Origin: Novimethylophilus kurashikiensis
GTDB lineage: Bacteria > Pseudomonadota > Gammaproteobacteria > Burkholderiales > Methylophilaceae
DNA length: 64,000 nt
Assembly (NCBI RefSeq): GCF_003112435.1
Contig: NZ_BDOQ01000002.1
Span: forward strand, 248,001 to 312,000
Direction: 5' to 3'
Both the position numbers and the translations under genes were made by a program. How positions within the stretch are numbered: position 1 is the first letter of the stretch; each line of letters begins with the position of its first letter. The notes beneath the pieces are model-generated. The model saw nothing but the letters and a program-made list of their open reading frames with translations. It did not search any database and was not told where the DNA came from. This document shows positions 1 to 9,234 of this stretch, piece by piece.

Positions 1-1176
1 CTTGAGGCGGCCCTTCGCGGGCAAATCGTTGACGTCCCGCAGTTCGGCCACGCTGATGCCGAACTTGTTGGCGATGGCTTCGATGCGCTCGCCGCGTTTC
101 GTCTCGTAGGTCTGCCAACTCACCAAGGGTTTGTTGTAGTTGGCGAGATTGGTTTCGAACTCCTGGTCCTTGCCCACTGGCAGCAGGATTTCCTGCGACG
201 GACCTTTGCTGGCCAGGATGGGGCGGTTGGACGCCGGATTGAGCGAGGTGAACTCTTCTACCGACACGCCGGCCAACTTTGCAGCGAGGTTGACGTCGAT
301 CTTGGCCGGTGCCGTAACCTTCGTGAAATAAGGCTGGTCGGGGATGGACTGGATGTTAAGCCCGTACTGTTCCGGATTGTCGACGATGTTCTTGACGGCT
401 TGCAGCTTGGGAACGTAGTTCCGGGTTTCCGGCGGCAGCGGCAGGCTTTGGTAATCGGTCGGCAAACCTTTGCGGCGGTTGTATTCGATGGCGCGTTGCA
501 CTGTGCCTTCGCCGGCGTTGTAGGCCGCCAAGGCGAGTTCCCACGTGCCGAACATGACATGCAGCTTTTCCAGGTAGTTCAACGCGGCATTGGTGGCGGC
601 GGTGACGTCGCGGCGATTGTCGGTCCACCAGTTCTGCTTGAGCCCGAAGTTCTTGCCGGTGGACGGCACGAATTGCCAGATGCCCGAGGCCTTGCTGGTG
701 GAGTAGGCCACCGGATTGAAGGCACTTTCGACCATGGGCAACAAGGCCACTTCGGTCGGCATGCCGCGCTTTTGCACTTCTTCCACAACATGGAACAGGT
801 AGCGCTTGCTGCGGGCAATCATGCGTTTGACGTAATCCGGCCGTGCTGCATACCAGGATTCGTGCACGGAAGTGTAGGGCGAGTTGAGCGTCTGCATGCC
901 GTATCCGTTGCGGATGCGCTGCCACAAATCGCCGCTGCTGGCCTGGTCGGCATCCGGCGCATTACGCAGCATCAGGTCCATTTGCAGGCCGTCGTCGCTG
1001 TAGGTGCTCAGGTTGGGGCCAATGTTCTCGCTGGCCGTTTGACTGACCTGGGGAGTATTGCTGTTATCGTCTGAGGAGTTGCTTGAAGAGGCCGGATCGG
1101 CATCCGCCATAGCGACGGCGCTGGATGCGAACAATGCGAGGAAAAGCAGGTTGGATAACGGGCTTTTAATCATCAT
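1..1176 (-). CDS. mltD: MltD-type lytic murein transglycosylase (partial, 3' end outside window)
   Basis: Cleaves the peptidoglycan glycan backbone to form 1,6-anhydromuropeptides; acts in the periplasm or at the outer membrane. The frame stays open to the left window edge, so about 392 N-terminal residues are visible. It begins with a signal peptide (MIKSPLSNLLFLALFAS, ending near AVAMA). An SLT (family 1) domain follows, with the catalytic Glu in the motif LLPMVESAFNP near residue 147, then GIWQFVPSTG and the AAYNAGEGTV motif. Two C-terminal LysM-like peptidoglycan-binding segments begin before the edge (the second includes RGERIEAIANKFGIS). Two ATGs lie in tandem at 1176 and 1173 and either could be the start; no strong Shine-Dalgarno is visible. 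Family assignment is firm; MltD rather than a close paralogue is inferred from domain order. Confidence 0.88.
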   Translation of the reverse strand, partial: MMIKSPLSNLLFLALFASSAVAMADADPASSSNSSDDNSNTPQVSQTASENIGPNLSTYSDDGLQMDLMLRNAPDADQASSGDLWQRIRNGYGMQTLNSPYTSVHESWYAARPDYVKRMIARSKRYLFHVVEEVQKRGMPTEVALLPMVESAFNPVAYSTSKASGIWQFVPSTGKNFGLKQNWWTDNRRDVTAATNAALNYLEKLHVMFGTWELALAAYNAGEGTVQRAIEYNRRKGLPTDYQSLPLPPETRNYVPKLQAVKNIVDNPEQYGLNIQSIPDQPYFTKVTAPAKIDVNLAAKLAGVSVEEFTSLNPASNRPILASKGPSQEILLPVGKDQEFETNLANYNKPLVSWQTYETKRGERIEAIANKFGISVAELRDVNDLPAKGRLK

Positions 1177-1270
1177 TCGTAGGGCCGGTGAAGAAACTCG
1201 GCGCAGTTTACCGGCCGAGCTCAGTCCCGTCAAGGCGAAAGGATGACCCTGTTTTTATATATCCACTTGA

Positions 1271-2029
1271 TTAATAATTGTTTTTAAGTGTCCTGATGGC
1301 GCTGAATATTTCCGCGGCGGTATTGGTCGCGAACCCATGTTCTTGCGCTGCCTTACGAATGGCTGGGGTATGGCAGCGCAAGAAGGGATTAGTTGCTTTT
1401 TCTACGGCGATGGTGGACGGCAGGGTGGGATTGCCTTGGTCGCGCTGCAGCTGATCGCTGGTCACTCGGCGCATGAGTTCGGCATTGTCCGGGTCGATCA
1501 GGCGGGCGAAACGCTCGTTGGCCAATGTGTATTCATGGGTGCAATAGACCTGGGTTTCGTCAGGTAGCGCAGCGAGTTTTTGCAGGGATCGGTAGAGGTC
1601 TTCGGTATTACCGTCGAAGATGCGGCCGCAGCCGCAGCCGAACAGCGTGTCGCCACAGAAAAGGGAATTTCCGCCATAATACGCCACGTGTTTAGAGGTG
1701 TGGCCGGGTACGTCCAGCACGCGGAAATCCACGGGTAGATGAGGCAAGGTAACAACATCGCCTTCGCCTACGCCCTCGAATGAAAACGCTAGGTTTTCAT
1801 GGCGAGGCGCATATACGGGAACCTGCGAGTGCCGAAGCAACTCTGGAACGCCGACTACATGGTCATCGTGGCGATGTGTAATCAGGATCGCTGAGAGGAC
1901 TAGTCGGTGTTGGCGGAGGTAATCCTGCACCGGTGCAGCATCTCCGGGATCGACGACTGCTGCATGGTTTCCATGCGTGATCAACCAGATGTAATTGTCG
2001 CTAAAGGCAGGTACGGGAACGATATTCAT
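1271..2029 (-). CDS. gloB: Hydroxyacylglutathione hydrolase (glyoxalase II)
   Basis: Second enzyme of the glutathione-dependent methylglyoxal pathway: hydrolyses S-D-lactoylglutathione to D-lactate and glutathione in the cytosol. The metallo-beta-lactamase metal-binding motif THRHDDH is at residues 51-57, with the other ligands in GHTSKH, FCGDTLFGCGCGR and CTHEYT. The protein opens [15 protein letters not shown], like family members, which argues for the ATG at 2029; an in-frame ATG at 2041 would add four residues. Length (252 aa) is normal for GloB. It is transcribed divergently from the methyltransferase gene, and the two start codons overlap (2027-2029 against 2028-2030), so their translation starts share the same few bases. 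Confidence 0.93.
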   Translation of the reverse strand: MNIVPVPAFSDNYIWLITHGNHAAVVDPGDAAPVQDYLRQHRLVLSAILITHRHDDHVVGVPELLRHSQVPVYAPRHENLAFSFEGVGEGDVVTLPHLPVDFRVLDVPGHTSKHVAYYGGNSLFCGDTLFGCGCGRIFDGNTEDLYRSLQKLAALPDETQVYCTHEYTLANERFARLIDPDNAELMRRVTSDQLQRDQGNPTLPSTIAVEKATNPFLRCHTPAIRKAAQEHGFATNTAAEIFSAIRTLKNNY

Positions 2030-2753
2030 GGCTTCAATCATAAGCGAATCCGACTGGCTTGCGACTCCTTTGGGCGATTATGTGTTGTCCTGCGAGCAGA
2101 AATTATTTGACAGCGCCGTCGTCAATATCTTCGGTTTCAACGCCGTCCAGCTCGGACTGCCTAACATCGATCTTCTGCGCAATAGCCGCATTCCTTACCG
2201 GATTTCCGCAGGTGTTCAGTCCGGTGCGCTGTGTTGCGATTTCGACCGCCTGCCGCTGGCCTCGCATAGTATCGATCTCATGTTGTTGCCGCATGTGCTC
2301 GAGTTTGCGCAAAACCCCCACCAAACCTTGCGGGATGCCGTCCGTGCCTTGGTGCCAGAAGGGCACCTCATCATCAGCGGTTTCAATCCGGTGAGCTTGT
2401 GGGGGCTGCGGTATCTTTTCGGCAAGCATGAAGACTTGCCCTGGAACGGCAAGTTTATTTCATTGATGCGTATGAAAGATTGGCTGGCGCTGCTCGATCT
2501 TGAAGTGGTCGCTGGTCGCATGGCCTGCTATGCTCCGCCGCTCAGAAACCAAAAGTGGCTGGCCAAGTTCGACTGGATGAATCGTGCTGGCGACCGCTGG
2601 TGGCCGATGATGGGCGGCACCTATTTTCTGGTGGCTAAGAAACGGGTTGCCGGTATGCGACTGATTCGACCGCAATGGGGCAGCCGCAGCATTGCGCAAG
2701 TGCTGGTGCCGCGACCCACGCAAAAGGAATTCCATAAGACAACGCATGAGTGA
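2028..2753 (+). CDS. Class I SAM-dependent methyltransferase, substrate unknown
   Basis: A 241-aa methyltransferase of the Methyltransf_11 type. The region around [24 protein letters not shown] has the shape of motif II to post-II of a Rossmann methyltransferase (acidic residue, then aliphatic strand), followed by [15 protein letters not shown]. The N-terminal glycine motif is degenerate, so SAM binding is inferred from the fold. Its position between gloB and rnhA is one I recognise in related proteobacteria, but the substrate is not known to me. The ATG at 2028 is chosen because [10 protein letters not shown] starts right after the divergent gloB start; a longer reading frame would run into gloB. 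It overlaps rnhA by 8 bp, implying translational coupling. Confidence 0.8.
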   Translation: MASIISESDWLATPLGDYVLSCEQKLFDSAVVNIFGFNAVQLGLPNIDLLRNSRIPYRISAGVQSGALCCDFDRLPLASHSIDLMLLPHVLEFAQNPHQTLRDAVRALVPEGHLIISGFNPVSLWGLRYLFGKHEDLPWNGKFISLMRMKDWLALLDLEVVAGRMACYAPPLRNQKWLAKFDWMNRAGDRWWPMMGGTYFLVAKKRVAGMRLIRPQWGSRSIAQVLVPRPTQKEFHKTTHE

Positions 2754-3213
2754 AGAACAATTAATCGAAATTTTTACCGATGGGGCTTGCAAGGGTAATC
2801 CCGGCCCCGGCGGATGGGGCGCTTGGCTCCGTTACGGCTCGCATGAAAAAGAGTTGTTCGGCGGCGAGGTATTGACCACGAATAATCGTATGGAGCTGTT
2901 GGCCGTGATCAGGGCGCTCGAGGCGCTTAAACGTCCCAGCCGTGCACGCGTCGCGACCGATTCCCAATATGTGCAAAAAGGTATCAGCGAATGGATCAAG
3001 GGCTGGAAAGCCCGCGGATGGCGGACAGCCAGCAAGGAGCCGGTCAAGAACGCAGATTTGTGGCAGGAACTCGATACTCTGGCGAACAAGCACCAGATCG
3101 AATGGATGTGGGTCAAGGGGCATGCCGGGCACGAAGGCAATGAACGTGCGGATCAATTGGCAAACCGCGGTGTGGAAACTGTGCTGGCACAGCGGGTAAA
3201 ATCCGGCGGATAA
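2746..3213 (+). CDS. rnhA: Ribonuclease HI
   Basis: Degrades the RNA strand of RNA:DNA hybrids during replication and repair. At 155 aa it matches E. coli RNase HI in length. All four catalytic acidic residues can be located: Asp in [17 protein letters not shown], Glu in NRMELLAVI, Asp in ATDSQYV, and Asp in GNERADQLA, plus the flexible-loop His in KGHAGHEG. The start is the ATG at 2746, since the family consensus begins immediately upstream of EIFTDG; a longer frame from 2692 lies within the methyltransferase gene. The rnhA-dnaQ pairing is common in proteobacteria. Confidence 0.95.
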   Translation: MSEEQLIEIFTDGACKGNPGPGGWGAWLRYGSHEKELFGGEVLTTNNRMELLAVIRALEALKRPSRARVATDSQYVQKGISEWIKGWKARGWRTASKEPVKNADLWQELDTLANKHQIEWMWVKGHAGHEGNERADQLANRGVETVLAQRVKSGG

Positions 3214-3263
3214 AATACTAAAGATCAAGGGGGAGACCGCCTGTTTGGCAACAGGCGCGCGCA

Positions 3264-3965
3264 ATGAGACAAATATTTCTCGATACTGAAACGACCGGCC
3301 TCGACCCGGCGCAAGGACACCGCATCATTGAAGTGGCCGCCGTAGAGGTGATCAATCGACGCCTGACCGGCAATCATTACCACGTGTATATCAATCCAGA
3401 GCGCGATATCGATGCCGGGGCACAAGCCGTACACGGCATTACGCTGGAACGCTTGCAGAACGAACCCAAGTTCGCCGAAATCGCCCATGAGTTCCTGGAT
3501 TTCATCGGCGACGCCGAGTTGATTATCCACAATGCACCGTTCGATCTGGGGTTCCTGAACCACGAACTCGGCATGCTGGAGCTCGGCAAGATCGGCAACG
3601 CGATCATCGATACCCTGAAAATGGCGCGGGAGATGCATCCAGGTCAGCGCAACAATCTGGATGCACTGTGTAAGCGCTACGGCATCGACAACTCCAACCG
3701 TACGCTGCACGGCGCCTTGCTGGACGCCGAATTGCTAGCCGATGTCTACATGGCGATGACCCGCGGTCAGGACAGCCTGATCATGGAAATAAGTCTGGAA
3801 CAAGCGGTGGTGGAAGAAACCGTCTTCGTTCGGCAAAGCCCCCTGAAGGTCATCGCAGCGAGCGCGGAAGAGGCGGAGGCGCATCAGCAGTATCTAGCCA
3901 GTCTGGACAAGGCGGCTGGCGGCACAGCCGTATGGCGGCAATTCGAAGCGAGCAATAATGAATAA
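3264..3965 (+). CDS. dnaQ: DNA polymerase III epsilon subunit (3'-5' proofreading exonuclease)
   Basis: Proofreading subunit of the replicative polymerase. A DEDDh exonuclease domain occupies residues 1-175: ExoI motif [11 protein letters not shown], ExoII in [16 protein letters not shown], and ExoIII with the catalytic His in [17 protein letters not shown]. The C-terminal region, after about residue 185, would bind the alpha subunit. Length 233 aa is normal. It follows rnhA by 50 bp and overlaps the rfbB start by 8 bp, so the rhamnose operon may be partly co-transcribed with dnaQ. Confidence 0.95.
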   Translation: MRQIFLDTETTGLDPAQGHRIIEVAAVEVINRRLTGNHYHVYINPERDIDAGAQAVHGITLERLQNEPKFAEIAHEFLDFIGDAELIIHNAPFDLGFLNHELGMLELGKIGNAIIDTLKMAREMHPGQRNNLDALCKRYGIDNSNRTLHGALLDAELLADVYMAMTRGQDSLIMEISLEQAVVEETVFVRQSPLKVIAASAEEAEAHQQYLASLDKAAGGTAVWRQFEASNNE

Positions 3966-5034
3966 TAAAATCATCGTCACAGGCGGTGCCGGTTTCATCG
4001 GTGCTAATTTCGTATTGGATTGGATCGACAATTGCGATGCTACAGTCATCAATCTCGATAAGCTGACCTATGCGGGCAACCTGGAAAACCTGGCTTCTCT
4101 AGAAGGTAACCCGTCTCATATCTTCGTCCACGGCGATATCGGCGACCGAAAACTGGTGCAGCAGCTCCTCGTCGAGCACCGGCCGCGTGCCGTAGTGAAT
4201 TTCGCGGCTGAAAGCCATGTCGACCGCTCGATCCATGGGCCGGAAGATTTTATTCAGACCAATGTTGTCGGCACCTTTCACCTGCTTGAAGAAGTTCGGG
4301 CCTACTGGAACGGGCTGGACGATCAGGAGAGGTCCGATTTCCGCTTTTTGCATGTTTCCACTGACGAAGTGTACGGCTCGCTAGGCAAGGACGATCCGGC
4401 ATTCAAAGAAACCAACCGATACGAACCCAATAGTCCATATTCGGCCTCCAAGGCAGCTTCCGACCATCTGGTGCGGGCCTACCATCACACCTATGGCTTG
4501 CCGGTGCTCACTACCAATTGCTCCAACAACTACGGTCCGTATCATTTTCCGGAAAAACTCATTCCTTTGGTGATCCACAACGCTCTGGCTGGAAAACCTT
4601 TGCCTATTTATGGCGATGGCCAGCAAATTCGCGACTGGCTCTACGTTAAGGACCACTGTGCGGCAATCCGGCGCGTTCTGGAGGCCGGCGAAGTGGGTGA
4701 GACTTATAACGTCGGCGGTTGGAACGAAAAGCCCAACATCGAAGTGGTGCAGACCTTGTGCGATATCCTGGACGAATTGTCTCCGCGTGACGATGGCAAG
4801 TCCTATCGCGAGCAAATGATTTTTGTCACTGATCGCCCCGGCCATGATCGACGCTATGCCATCGATGCCACTAGGCTCGAGCGCGAACTGGGCTGGAAAC
4901 CTGCCGAAACCTTCGAGACAGGGATACGCAAAACCGTGCAGTGGTATCTCGATCATCAGGATTGGGTCCAGCACGTGACCAGCGGTGAGTACCGCAGCTG
5001 GGTCGCCACCAACTACGCCGAGAGAACAAAATGA
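3958..5034 (+). CDS. rfbB: dTDP-glucose 4,6-dehydratase
   Basis: Second step of dTDP-L-rhamnose synthesis: converts dTDP-D-glucose to dTDP-4-keto-6-deoxy-D-glucose with bound NAD+. An extended SDR protein of 358 aa with the N-terminal dinucleotide motif [11 protein letters not shown], the VSTDEVYG segment carrying the Thr-Asp-Glu active-site residues, and the YSASK catalytic Tyr/Lys pair. The specificity motif [17 protein letters not shown] follows. It is the first gene of the tightly packed rfbBACD set (overlaps of 4, 1 and 4 bp), encoding the complete pathway to dTDP-rhamnose for LPS O-antigen or other surface glycans. Confidence 0.96.
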   Translation: MNNKIIVTGGAGFIGANFVLDWIDNCDATVINLDKLTYAGNLENLASLEGNPSHIFVHGDIGDRKLVQQLLVEHRPRAVVNFAAESHVDRSIHGPEDFIQTNVVGTFHLLEEVRAYWNGLDDQERSDFRFLHVSTDEVYGSLGKDDPAFKETNRYEPNSPYSASKAASDHLVRAYHHTYGLPVLTTNCSNNYGPYHFPEKLIPLVIHNALAGKPLPIYGDGQQIRDWLYVKDHCAAIRRVLEAGEVGETYNVGGWNEKPNIEVVQTLCDILDELSPRDDGKSYREQMIFVTDRPGHDRRYAIDATRLERELGWKPAETFETGIRKTVQWYLDHQDWVQHVTSGEYRSWVATNYAERTK

Positions 5035-5909
5035 GAAAAGGCATCATCCTGGCCGGCGGTTCCGGCACGCGGCTTTATCCGGTTACGCAAGTCGTTTCGA
5101 AGCAGTTGCTGCCGGTGTACGACAAGCCCATGGTGTACTACCCCCTGTCGACGCTGATGCTGTCCGGAATCCGCAACATCCTGCTGATTTCCACGCCGCA
5201 AGACACTCCGCGCTTTTCCGAACTGCTTGGCGATGGCAGCCAGTGGGGTCTGAATATCAGCTACGCAGTGCAGCCTTCTCCCGATGGCTTGGCGCAAGCC
5301 TTTATCATCGGTCGCGAATTCATTGGTCGCGATCCCAGTGCATTGGTGCTGGGCGACAATATTTTCTACGGTCATGACCTTGGGCCCAGCTTAAAGCAGG
5401 CGGGCGAGCAGGCCGAGGGCGCCACCGTGTTTGCTTATCCGGTACACGACCCGGAACGCTACGGGGTGGTCGAGTTCGATGATGTCGGACGCGCTATCAG
5501 TCTTGAAGAAAAACCCAAGATGCCGAAATCTCGCTACGCCGTCACCGGATTGTATTTTTACGACAATCAGGTGATCGACATTGCAGCCAATCTCAAGCCT
5601 TCGCCTCGCGGTGAGCTCGAAATTACTGATGTCAACAAACAATACCTGGCGCAAAACCAGTTGAACGTCGAACTCATGGGGCGCGGCCATGCGTGGCTGG
5701 ATACGGGCACCCATGAATCCCTGCTGGAAGCCTCCTTGTTCATCGAAACCATCGAGAAGCGCCAAGGGCTTAAGATCGCCTGCCCGGAAGAAATCGCCTA
5801 CCGCATGGGGTATATCGATGCGGCGCAAGTGGAGAAGATTGCAGGGTTGTACGGCAAGAACGGCTACGGGCAGTATCTGAAGCGCATGCTGACAGAGAAA
5901 GTTTTTTAA
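5031..5909 (+). CDS. rfbA: Glucose-1-phosphate thymidylyltransferase
   Basis: First step of dTDP-L-rhamnose synthesis: glucose-1-phosphate plus dTTP gives dTDP-glucose and pyrophosphate. The nucleotidyltransferase signature [11 protein letters not shown] is at residues 9-19, followed by [11 protein letters not shown] and the metal-binding [25 protein letters not shown] and the C-terminal [13 protein letters not shown] are typical of RmlA. Length 292 aa matches the family. The ATG overlaps the rfbB stop by 4 bp (ATGA). Confidence 0.96.
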   Translation: MRKGIILAGGSGTRLYPVTQVVSKQLLPVYDKPMVYYPLSTLMLSGIRNILLISTPQDTPRFSELLGDGSQWGLNISYAVQPSPDGLAQAFIIGREFIGRDPSALVLGDNIFYGHDLGPSLKQAGEQAEGATVFAYPVHDPERYGVVEFDDVGRAISLEEKPKMPKSRYAVTGLYFYDNQVIDIAANLKPSPRGELEITDVNKQYLAQNQLNVELMGRGHAWLDTGTHESLLEASLFIETIEKRQGLKIACPEEIAYRMGYIDAAQVEKIAGLYGKNGYGQYLKRMLTEKVF

Positions 5910-6454
5910 TGAGGATTATTCCTACCGAAATCCCCGATGTCCTTCTGCTTGAGCCCAAGGTGTTCGGCGACGATCGAGGATTTTTTTTCGAGAGTTATAA
6001 CGAGAACCAGTTTTTTGCAGCGACCGGGCTGCGCCCGCGTTTCGTGCAGGACAACCATTCACGCTCGGCCAGGAACGTATTGCGTGGCCTGCATTACCAG
6101 ATTCGCCAGCCGCAGTGTAAATTGGTGCGCGTAGTGGCTGGGGAGGTCTTCGACGTCGCAGTGGACTTGCGAAAATCGTCGCCAACTTTCGGACGATGGG
6201 CTGGAGCCTTGCTTTCTGCCGAAAACAAGCGTCAGCTCTGGATTCCGGAAGGGTTCGCCCACGGCTTTCTAGTGTTGTCGGAAACTGCAGATTTTCTCTA
6301 TAAAACCACCGACTTTTATGCCCCTGAACATGAGCGTTGCGTTCAGTGGGATGATCCTGCTATCGGTATCCAATGGGCATTGCAAGGTGAGCCGATGTTG
6401 TCTGCCAAGGATGCCCAGGGCGTTAGCTTCGCCGATGCGGAGCATTTTGAGTGA
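5909..6454 (+). CDS. rfbC: dTDP-4-dehydrorhamnose 3,5-epimerase
   Basis: Third step of the rhamnose pathway: double epimerisation of dTDP-4-keto-6-deoxyglucose. A cupin-fold protein of 181 aa with the catalytic His in VLRGLHYQ, the substrate-contacting DNHSRS, and WIPEGFAHGFLVLSE; the active-site Tyr is in the KTTDFYAPEHE segment. Its ATG shares one base with the rfbA stop codon. Confidence 0.95.
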   Translation: MRIIPTEIPDVLLLEPKVFGDDRGFFFESYNENQFFAATGLRPRFVQDNHSRSARNVLRGLHYQIRQPQCKLVRVVAGEVFDVAVDLRKSSPTFGRWAGALLSAENKRQLWIPEGFAHGFLVLSETADFLYKTTDFYAPEHERCVQWDDPAIGIQWALQGEPMLSAKDAQGVSFADAEHFE

Positions 6455-7356
6455 AAACGATTTTATTGACGGGTGCCAGCGGGCAGGTAGGATGGGAGTT
6501 GCAGCGTGCCTTGGCGCCGCTGGGTCGTGTCGTTGCACCTTCCAGCGCAGTGCTGAACCTGGCGGATACTGACAGTATCCGACGCGTCATCCGCGAGGTG
6601 CGTCCTCATCTCATCGTCAATTCTGCGGCCTATACCGCTGTTGATCGCGCCGAATCCGAGCCGGAGCTGGCGATGGCTGTCAACGGGACTGCTCCGGGTA
6701 TCCTGGCGGAAGAAGCCAAGCGCATACATGCCGGGTTGGTTCATTACTCGACGGACTATGTGTTCGACGGCACCAAGCCTGGGCCGTATCGCGAGACCGA
6801 CCCTACGCATCCCATGGGTGTCTACGGCAGCACCAAGCTGGCAGGCGAAGAGGCCATACGGGCTGTCGGCGTGCCGCACCTCATTTTTCGCACGAGTTGG
6901 GTCTACGGCGTGCGCGGCAGGAATTTCGTGCTGACGATATTGCGGCTGGCCAACGAACGCCACGAATTGAGCGTCGTTGATGACCAGATCGGCACGCCTA
7001 CATGGAGTCGGTTGATTGCTCAGACGACCGCGCTGACGTTGTCGCAACGCGATATCGAAGAGGTTTCCGGAACGTATCATCTCAGCGCCGGAGGCTCGAC
7101 CTCATGGCATGGCGTGGCTTGCGCCGTCATCGAGGAATATCGCGCCCGCCGGGAATCGGTCGGCTGGCCGGTGTTGCGCTTGCAGCCTCAAAATATCTTT
7201 CCCATCAGTACCGATCAATATCCCACGACTGCGCAACGCCCAGCGAATTCGATGTTGGATAACGGCAAGCTCGCCAAGGTGTTCGGGTTGGCGCTGCCGG
7301 ATTGGCGAGCCAGTTTGCAGATGGCATTGGACGACGCTGCAACTATCGCTTTATAA
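6451..7356 (+). CDS. rfbD: dTDP-4-dehydrorhamnose reductase
   Basis: Last step of dTDP-L-rhamnose synthesis: NAD(P)H reduction of dTDP-4-keto-L-rhamnose. A 301-aa SDR with nucleotide motif TGASGQVGWEL near the N-terminus, VNSAAYTAVDRAE, the STDYVFDG segment, and the catalytic Tyr/Lys in YGSTKLAGEEA. Translation starts at a GTG that overlaps the rfbC stop by 4 bp (GTGA). It ends the rhamnose operon and converges on the channel gene at 7362-7799. Confidence 0.94.
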   Translation: MKTILLTGASGQVGWELQRALAPLGRVVAPSSAVLNLADTDSIRRVIREVRPHLIVNSAAYTAVDRAESEPELAMAVNGTAPGILAEEAKRIHAGLVHYSTDYVFDGTKPGPYRETDPTHPMGVYGSTKLAGEEAIRAVGVPHLIFRTSWVYGVRGRNFVLTILRLANERHELSVVDDQIGTPTWSRLIAQTTALTLSQRDIEEVSGTYHLSAGGSTSWHGVACAVIEEYRARRESVGWPVLRLQPQNIFPISTDQYPTTAQRPANSMLDNGKLAKVFGLALPDWRASLQMALDDAATIAL

Positions 7357-7361
7357 CCGCC

Positions 7362-7799
7362 TTAACCAGCCGTTCCCGATTCGTTCCAGAATCGCTCCAT
7401 GGCGATGTAGGTGTAAGACGCCGACCAACCGATCAGCAGCAAGCCGTTGAGCGCTTCCACCCCGGCAAGCAAGCGCAGGTCGCCGCCCGGCACTACGTCA
7501 CCGTACCCCAGCGAAGTGTAGGTTTCCGCAGAAAAATAGAAGCAGGTATGGAAGGAGAACTTGCTGGCTTCTGCGAGTCTTCCTAGTCCTTCGAACCGGA
7601 CGAGTACATACACCGTTGCCGCATACAGCAAAATCTCGAGGGCATGCGCGAGAAACATCGTAAAGATGACGGCGATCAGCTTGGTCCTGGGCGGAATCCT
7701 GAGTGCAGGCAAAGTGGCGGTCAACCCGCGCAATACTTCGTAATGGATGATGGTGGTCGAGATCAGCAGTGCCGCACAAAAGCCGATGACGATCAGCAT
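7362..7799 (-). CDS. Two-TM K+ channel-like membrane protein (Ion_trans_2 type)
   Basis: A 145-aa membrane protein. Three hydrophobic segments are visible: residues 1-18; about 44-68 (AVIFTMFLAHALEILLYAA); and a C-terminal one around LLAGVEALNGLLLIGWSAS. Between the last two is a pore loop with the K+ selectivity-filter signature TSLGYGDVVP, preceded by FYFSAETY. It lacks any cytoplasmic RCK/TrkA-N domain, so gating cannot be predicted. It lies 9 bp downstream of queD on the same strand and may be co-transcribed. Potassium transport is inferred from the filter only. Confidence 0.8.
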   Translation of the reverse strand: MLIVIGFCAALLISTTIIHYEVLRGLTATLPALRIPPRTKLIAVIFTMFLAHALEILLYAATVYVLVRFEGLGRLAEASKFSFHTCFYFSAETYTSLGYGDVVPGGDLRLLAGVEALNGLLLIGWSASYTYIAMERFWNESGTAG

Positions 7800-7808
7800 A
7801 AGATTTAA

Positions 7809-8258
7809 TTAATCGGCGTTGCGCAGGGCGTCGGCCCAGCTATTGGGCGTTTCGAACAGGCGTACCCGCTCCAGCCGCAAGTGGTTGCCGTAGGTGTCCT
7901 TGTAGCTTGCATCCAAGATGCGGAAAGCTTCTGCAGCCATGTTCTCGGCGGTGGGGACGCTATTCATGACCACCGTCTTATGATCGGGCATGGTCTTGAG
8001 GAAATCCAGTACAGCCGTATCGCCCTTGTAGACGAGGAAGGCATGATCCCACTTGTCGACCACTTGCTGCCGCGCAATGGCTTTGACGTCCGAGAAATCC
8101 ATCACCATGCCTTGTTCCGAAGCCCCTTCGTTCTGGATGATGTCCCCGGAAAGCGTAATTTCGATCACGTAGCGATGACCGTGCAGGTTGCGGCACTGGC
8201 TTTTGTGGCTGGGAATGCGATGACCGGCATCGAATTCAAGTCTGGTGGTGATTTGCAT
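7809..8258 (-). CDS. queD: 6-carboxytetrahydropterin synthase (QueD/PTPS family)
   Basis: Converts 7,8-dihydroneopterin triphosphate to 6-carboxy-5,6,7,8-tetrahydropterin in the queuosine/7-deazaguanine pathway. The zinc-binding His residues are in FDAGHRIPSHKSQCRNLHGH, which also carries the catalytic Cys; MVMDFSDVK and WDHAFLV supply the other conserved residues, and PTAENMA plus the C-terminal ETPNSWA match the family. Length 149 aa is at the long end of normal. QueD is preferred over eukaryotic-type PTPS because of the CRNLHGH spacing. No other queuosine gene is in the window. Confidence 0.88.
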   Translation of the reverse strand: MQITTRLEFDAGHRIPSHKSQCRNLHGHRYVIEITLSGDIIQNEGASEQGMVMDFSDVKAIARQQVVDKWDHAFLVYKGDTAVLDFLKTMPDHKTVVMNSVPTAENMAAEAFRILDASYKDTYGNHLRLERVRLFETPNSWADALRNAD

Positions 8259-8284
8259 GATGCGCTGATTATACCAGCCTGGCT

Positions 8285-9208
8285 TTATAGGCCGGACAGG
8301 GTTCTGACGTGGGCGGCTGCCGCATCGGCCAGCGAGGTAAGATCGTAGCCGCCCTCCAGTGAGGAGACGATCCGGCCTTGTGCATGGCGCTGAGCCACAT
8401 CCATGACGAATTCGGTCACCCAGATGTAATCGTCGCGGACCAGCCGCATCCCACCTAGCGGATCGTCCAGATGCGCATCGAAGCCCGCGGAAATGAATAT
8501 GAGTTCCGGCGCAAACTCGTCCAATGCCGGCGCGAATTCTTTCTCGACGACAGCCCGAAATTGTTTGCCGTCGGTCCCCGAAGGCAGAGGCACATTGATT
8601 ATGCGCTCGGTGCGGCTATCTTCTCCGCGGAAAGGGTAGAGCGGAGACTGAAAGGTCGAGCACAACATGACCTTGGGGTTATCGCGGAAAATGTCTTCCG
8701 TGCCGTCACCGTGATGCACGTCGAAGTCGATAATGGCGGCACGTTGGATGCCATAAACGGCCATGGCGTGAGCAACACCGACGGCGACATTGTTGAAAAT
8801 GCAGAAGCCGCCGGCATGGGCGCGCCCCGCATGATGTCCCGGGGGACGAACGCAGCAGAAGGCGCTACGGGCTTTACCGGTCATGACTAGATCCACGCCT
8901 AGGGTCACGGCCCCCGCCGCATGCTGAATGGCGGTCAGGGTCATGGGACCCATGGCAGTGTCTTGGTCAAGATGGACGATGCCTGCGGGCGGGGCGAGGT
9001 TACGAATACGCCGGACGTATTCCCGGTCGTGCACACGCTCCAATTGTTCGTCGGTAGCCGCTGGTGCATCGTGATGTTGCAGGTAATCGTAGATATGGGC
9101 CGCCATCAAGCGATCTTTAATGGCCGAGATACGTGCGGGAGATTCCGGGTGATGGCCGTCCATCACGTGCAGTAGAGTATCCGGGTGGCTGATGAAGGCG
9201 GTTGGCAT
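8285..9208 (-). CDS. Histone deacetylase family protein (class II-like acetyl-amidohydrolase)
   Basis: A 307-aa zinc hydrolase of the HDAC/AcuC/acetylpolyamine amidohydrolase superfamily. Visible motifs are HPESPARI near the N-terminus, RPPGHHAG with the catalytic His pair, DFDVHHGDGTEDIF containing the Asp-x-His zinc ligands, and ISAGFDAHLDDPLGG with the third ligand; EGGYDL is near the C-terminus. Bacterial members deacetylate small molecules or proteins; the substrate cannot be told from sequence. It is upstream of queD on the same strand with a 26-bp gap. Confidence 0.9.
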   Translation of the reverse strand: MPTAFISHPDTLLHVMDGHHPESPARISAIKDRLMAAHIYDYLQHHDAPAATDEQLERVHDREYVRRIRNLAPPAGIVHLDQDTAMGPMTLTAIQHAAGAVTLGVDLVMTGKARSAFCCVRPPGHHAGRAHAGGFCIFNNVAVGVAHAMAVYGIQRAAIIDFDVHHGDGTEDIFRDNPKVMLCSTFQSPLYPFRGEDSRTERIINVPLPSGTDGKQFRAVVEKEFAPALDEFAPELIFISAGFDAHLDDPLGGMRLVRDDYIWVTEFVMDVAQRHAQGRIVSSLEGGYDLTSLADAAAAHVRTLSGL

Positions 9209-9234
9209 GCTAACCGTGTTTCAGGCTTAGTGTT

